5,382 bases of DNA from Bacteroidota bacterium (lineage in GTDB: Bacteria > Bacteroidota > Bacteroidia > Chitinophagales > LD1), in assembly GCA_003165135.1 (NCBI GenBank), contig PLSN01000452.1:1-5382 (forward strand), written 5' to 3'. Position numbers and translations under genes: made by a program. Shown piece by piece: positions 5,301 to 5,382 of this stretch. The notes under the pieces are model-generated. The model was not told the DNA's origin. It did not search any database and was given only the letters and a program-made list of their open reading frames with translations. Position 1 is the stretch's first letter. Every line of letters begins with the position of its first letter.

Positions 5301-5382
5301 GACGCCATGCGCTTGAGGCGGAGATATTCACTGAGATCGATTATTTCGCCGCCGTCAGCGACTCGACCGGGACCAGCATATC
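5297..5382 (+). CDS. Possible downstream gene, 5' fragment, overlapping the lipoprotein stop (ATGA)
   Basis: An ATG at 5297 overlaps the lipoprotein stop codon as ATGA, a common form of translational coupling. The frame stays open to the window edge (28 codons), beginning MRRHALEAEIF and continuing TEIDYFAAVSD. The composition looks protein-like. No domain can be recognised from so few residues. The opposite strand offers a competing reading: a minus-strand frame entering from the right edge that ends DMLVPVESLTAAK then TAA at 5341-5343. Third codon positions coincide on the two strands, so base composition cannot decide. Absence of a visible terminator after 5300 slightly favours the plus-strand gene. 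Confidence 0.35.
   Translation, partial: MRRHALEAEIFTEIDYFAAVSDSTGTSI

Overview
The window looks like a stretch of a Bacteroidota chromosome, probably Chitinophagia or a relative. The left edge holds the 5' end of a 16S rRNA gene on the minus strand. Every convincing promoter has the Bacteroidota form (TTTG about 19 nt upstream of TAnnTTTG). Visible gene starts lack a useful Shine-Dalgarno sequence. Two genes belong to the Bacteroidota-specific type IX secretion system (T9SS) world.

Layout. (1) Positions 1-148: 5' end of 16S rRNA, minus strand, running off the left edge. (2) Positions 149-801: no protein gene, but a structured rRNA control region. It has three tandem minus-strand promoters with identical TTTG-N19-TAnnTTTG geometry, AT-rich inverted repeats just upstream of each, and a diverged 184-bp tandem duplication that keeps an exact 18-bp hairpin sequence. 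A boxB-like/boxA-like pair lies in the leader. (3) Positions 910-1485: a RimJ/RimL-type GNAT acetyltransferase, minus strand. (4) Positions 1566-4055: a two-gene minus-strand operon, a secreted surface protein with a type B T9SS sorting domain followed by a PorP/SprF-family outer-membrane protein, closed by a good intrinsic terminator. (5) Positions 4056-4253: a divergent promoter region. (6) Positions 4254-5300, plus strand: an OmpA-family lipoprotein with a long coiled coil and a peptidoglycan-binding domain. (7) Positions 5297-5382: an incomplete reading frame overlapping the lipoprotein stop codon by ATGA, in a markedly GC-richer segment.

How the parts fit. The cargo and PorP/SprF protein form a classic pair: type B sorting domains generally depend on a SprF-like partner at the outer membrane, so the operon is likely a self-contained cargo plus dedicated adaptor. 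The divergent OmpA-like lipoprotein could tether an envelope complex to peptidoglycan, but its link to the pair rests on position only. The most unusual part is the rRNA control region, whose repeated palindromes and hairpins are kept while the surrounding sequence has drifted.
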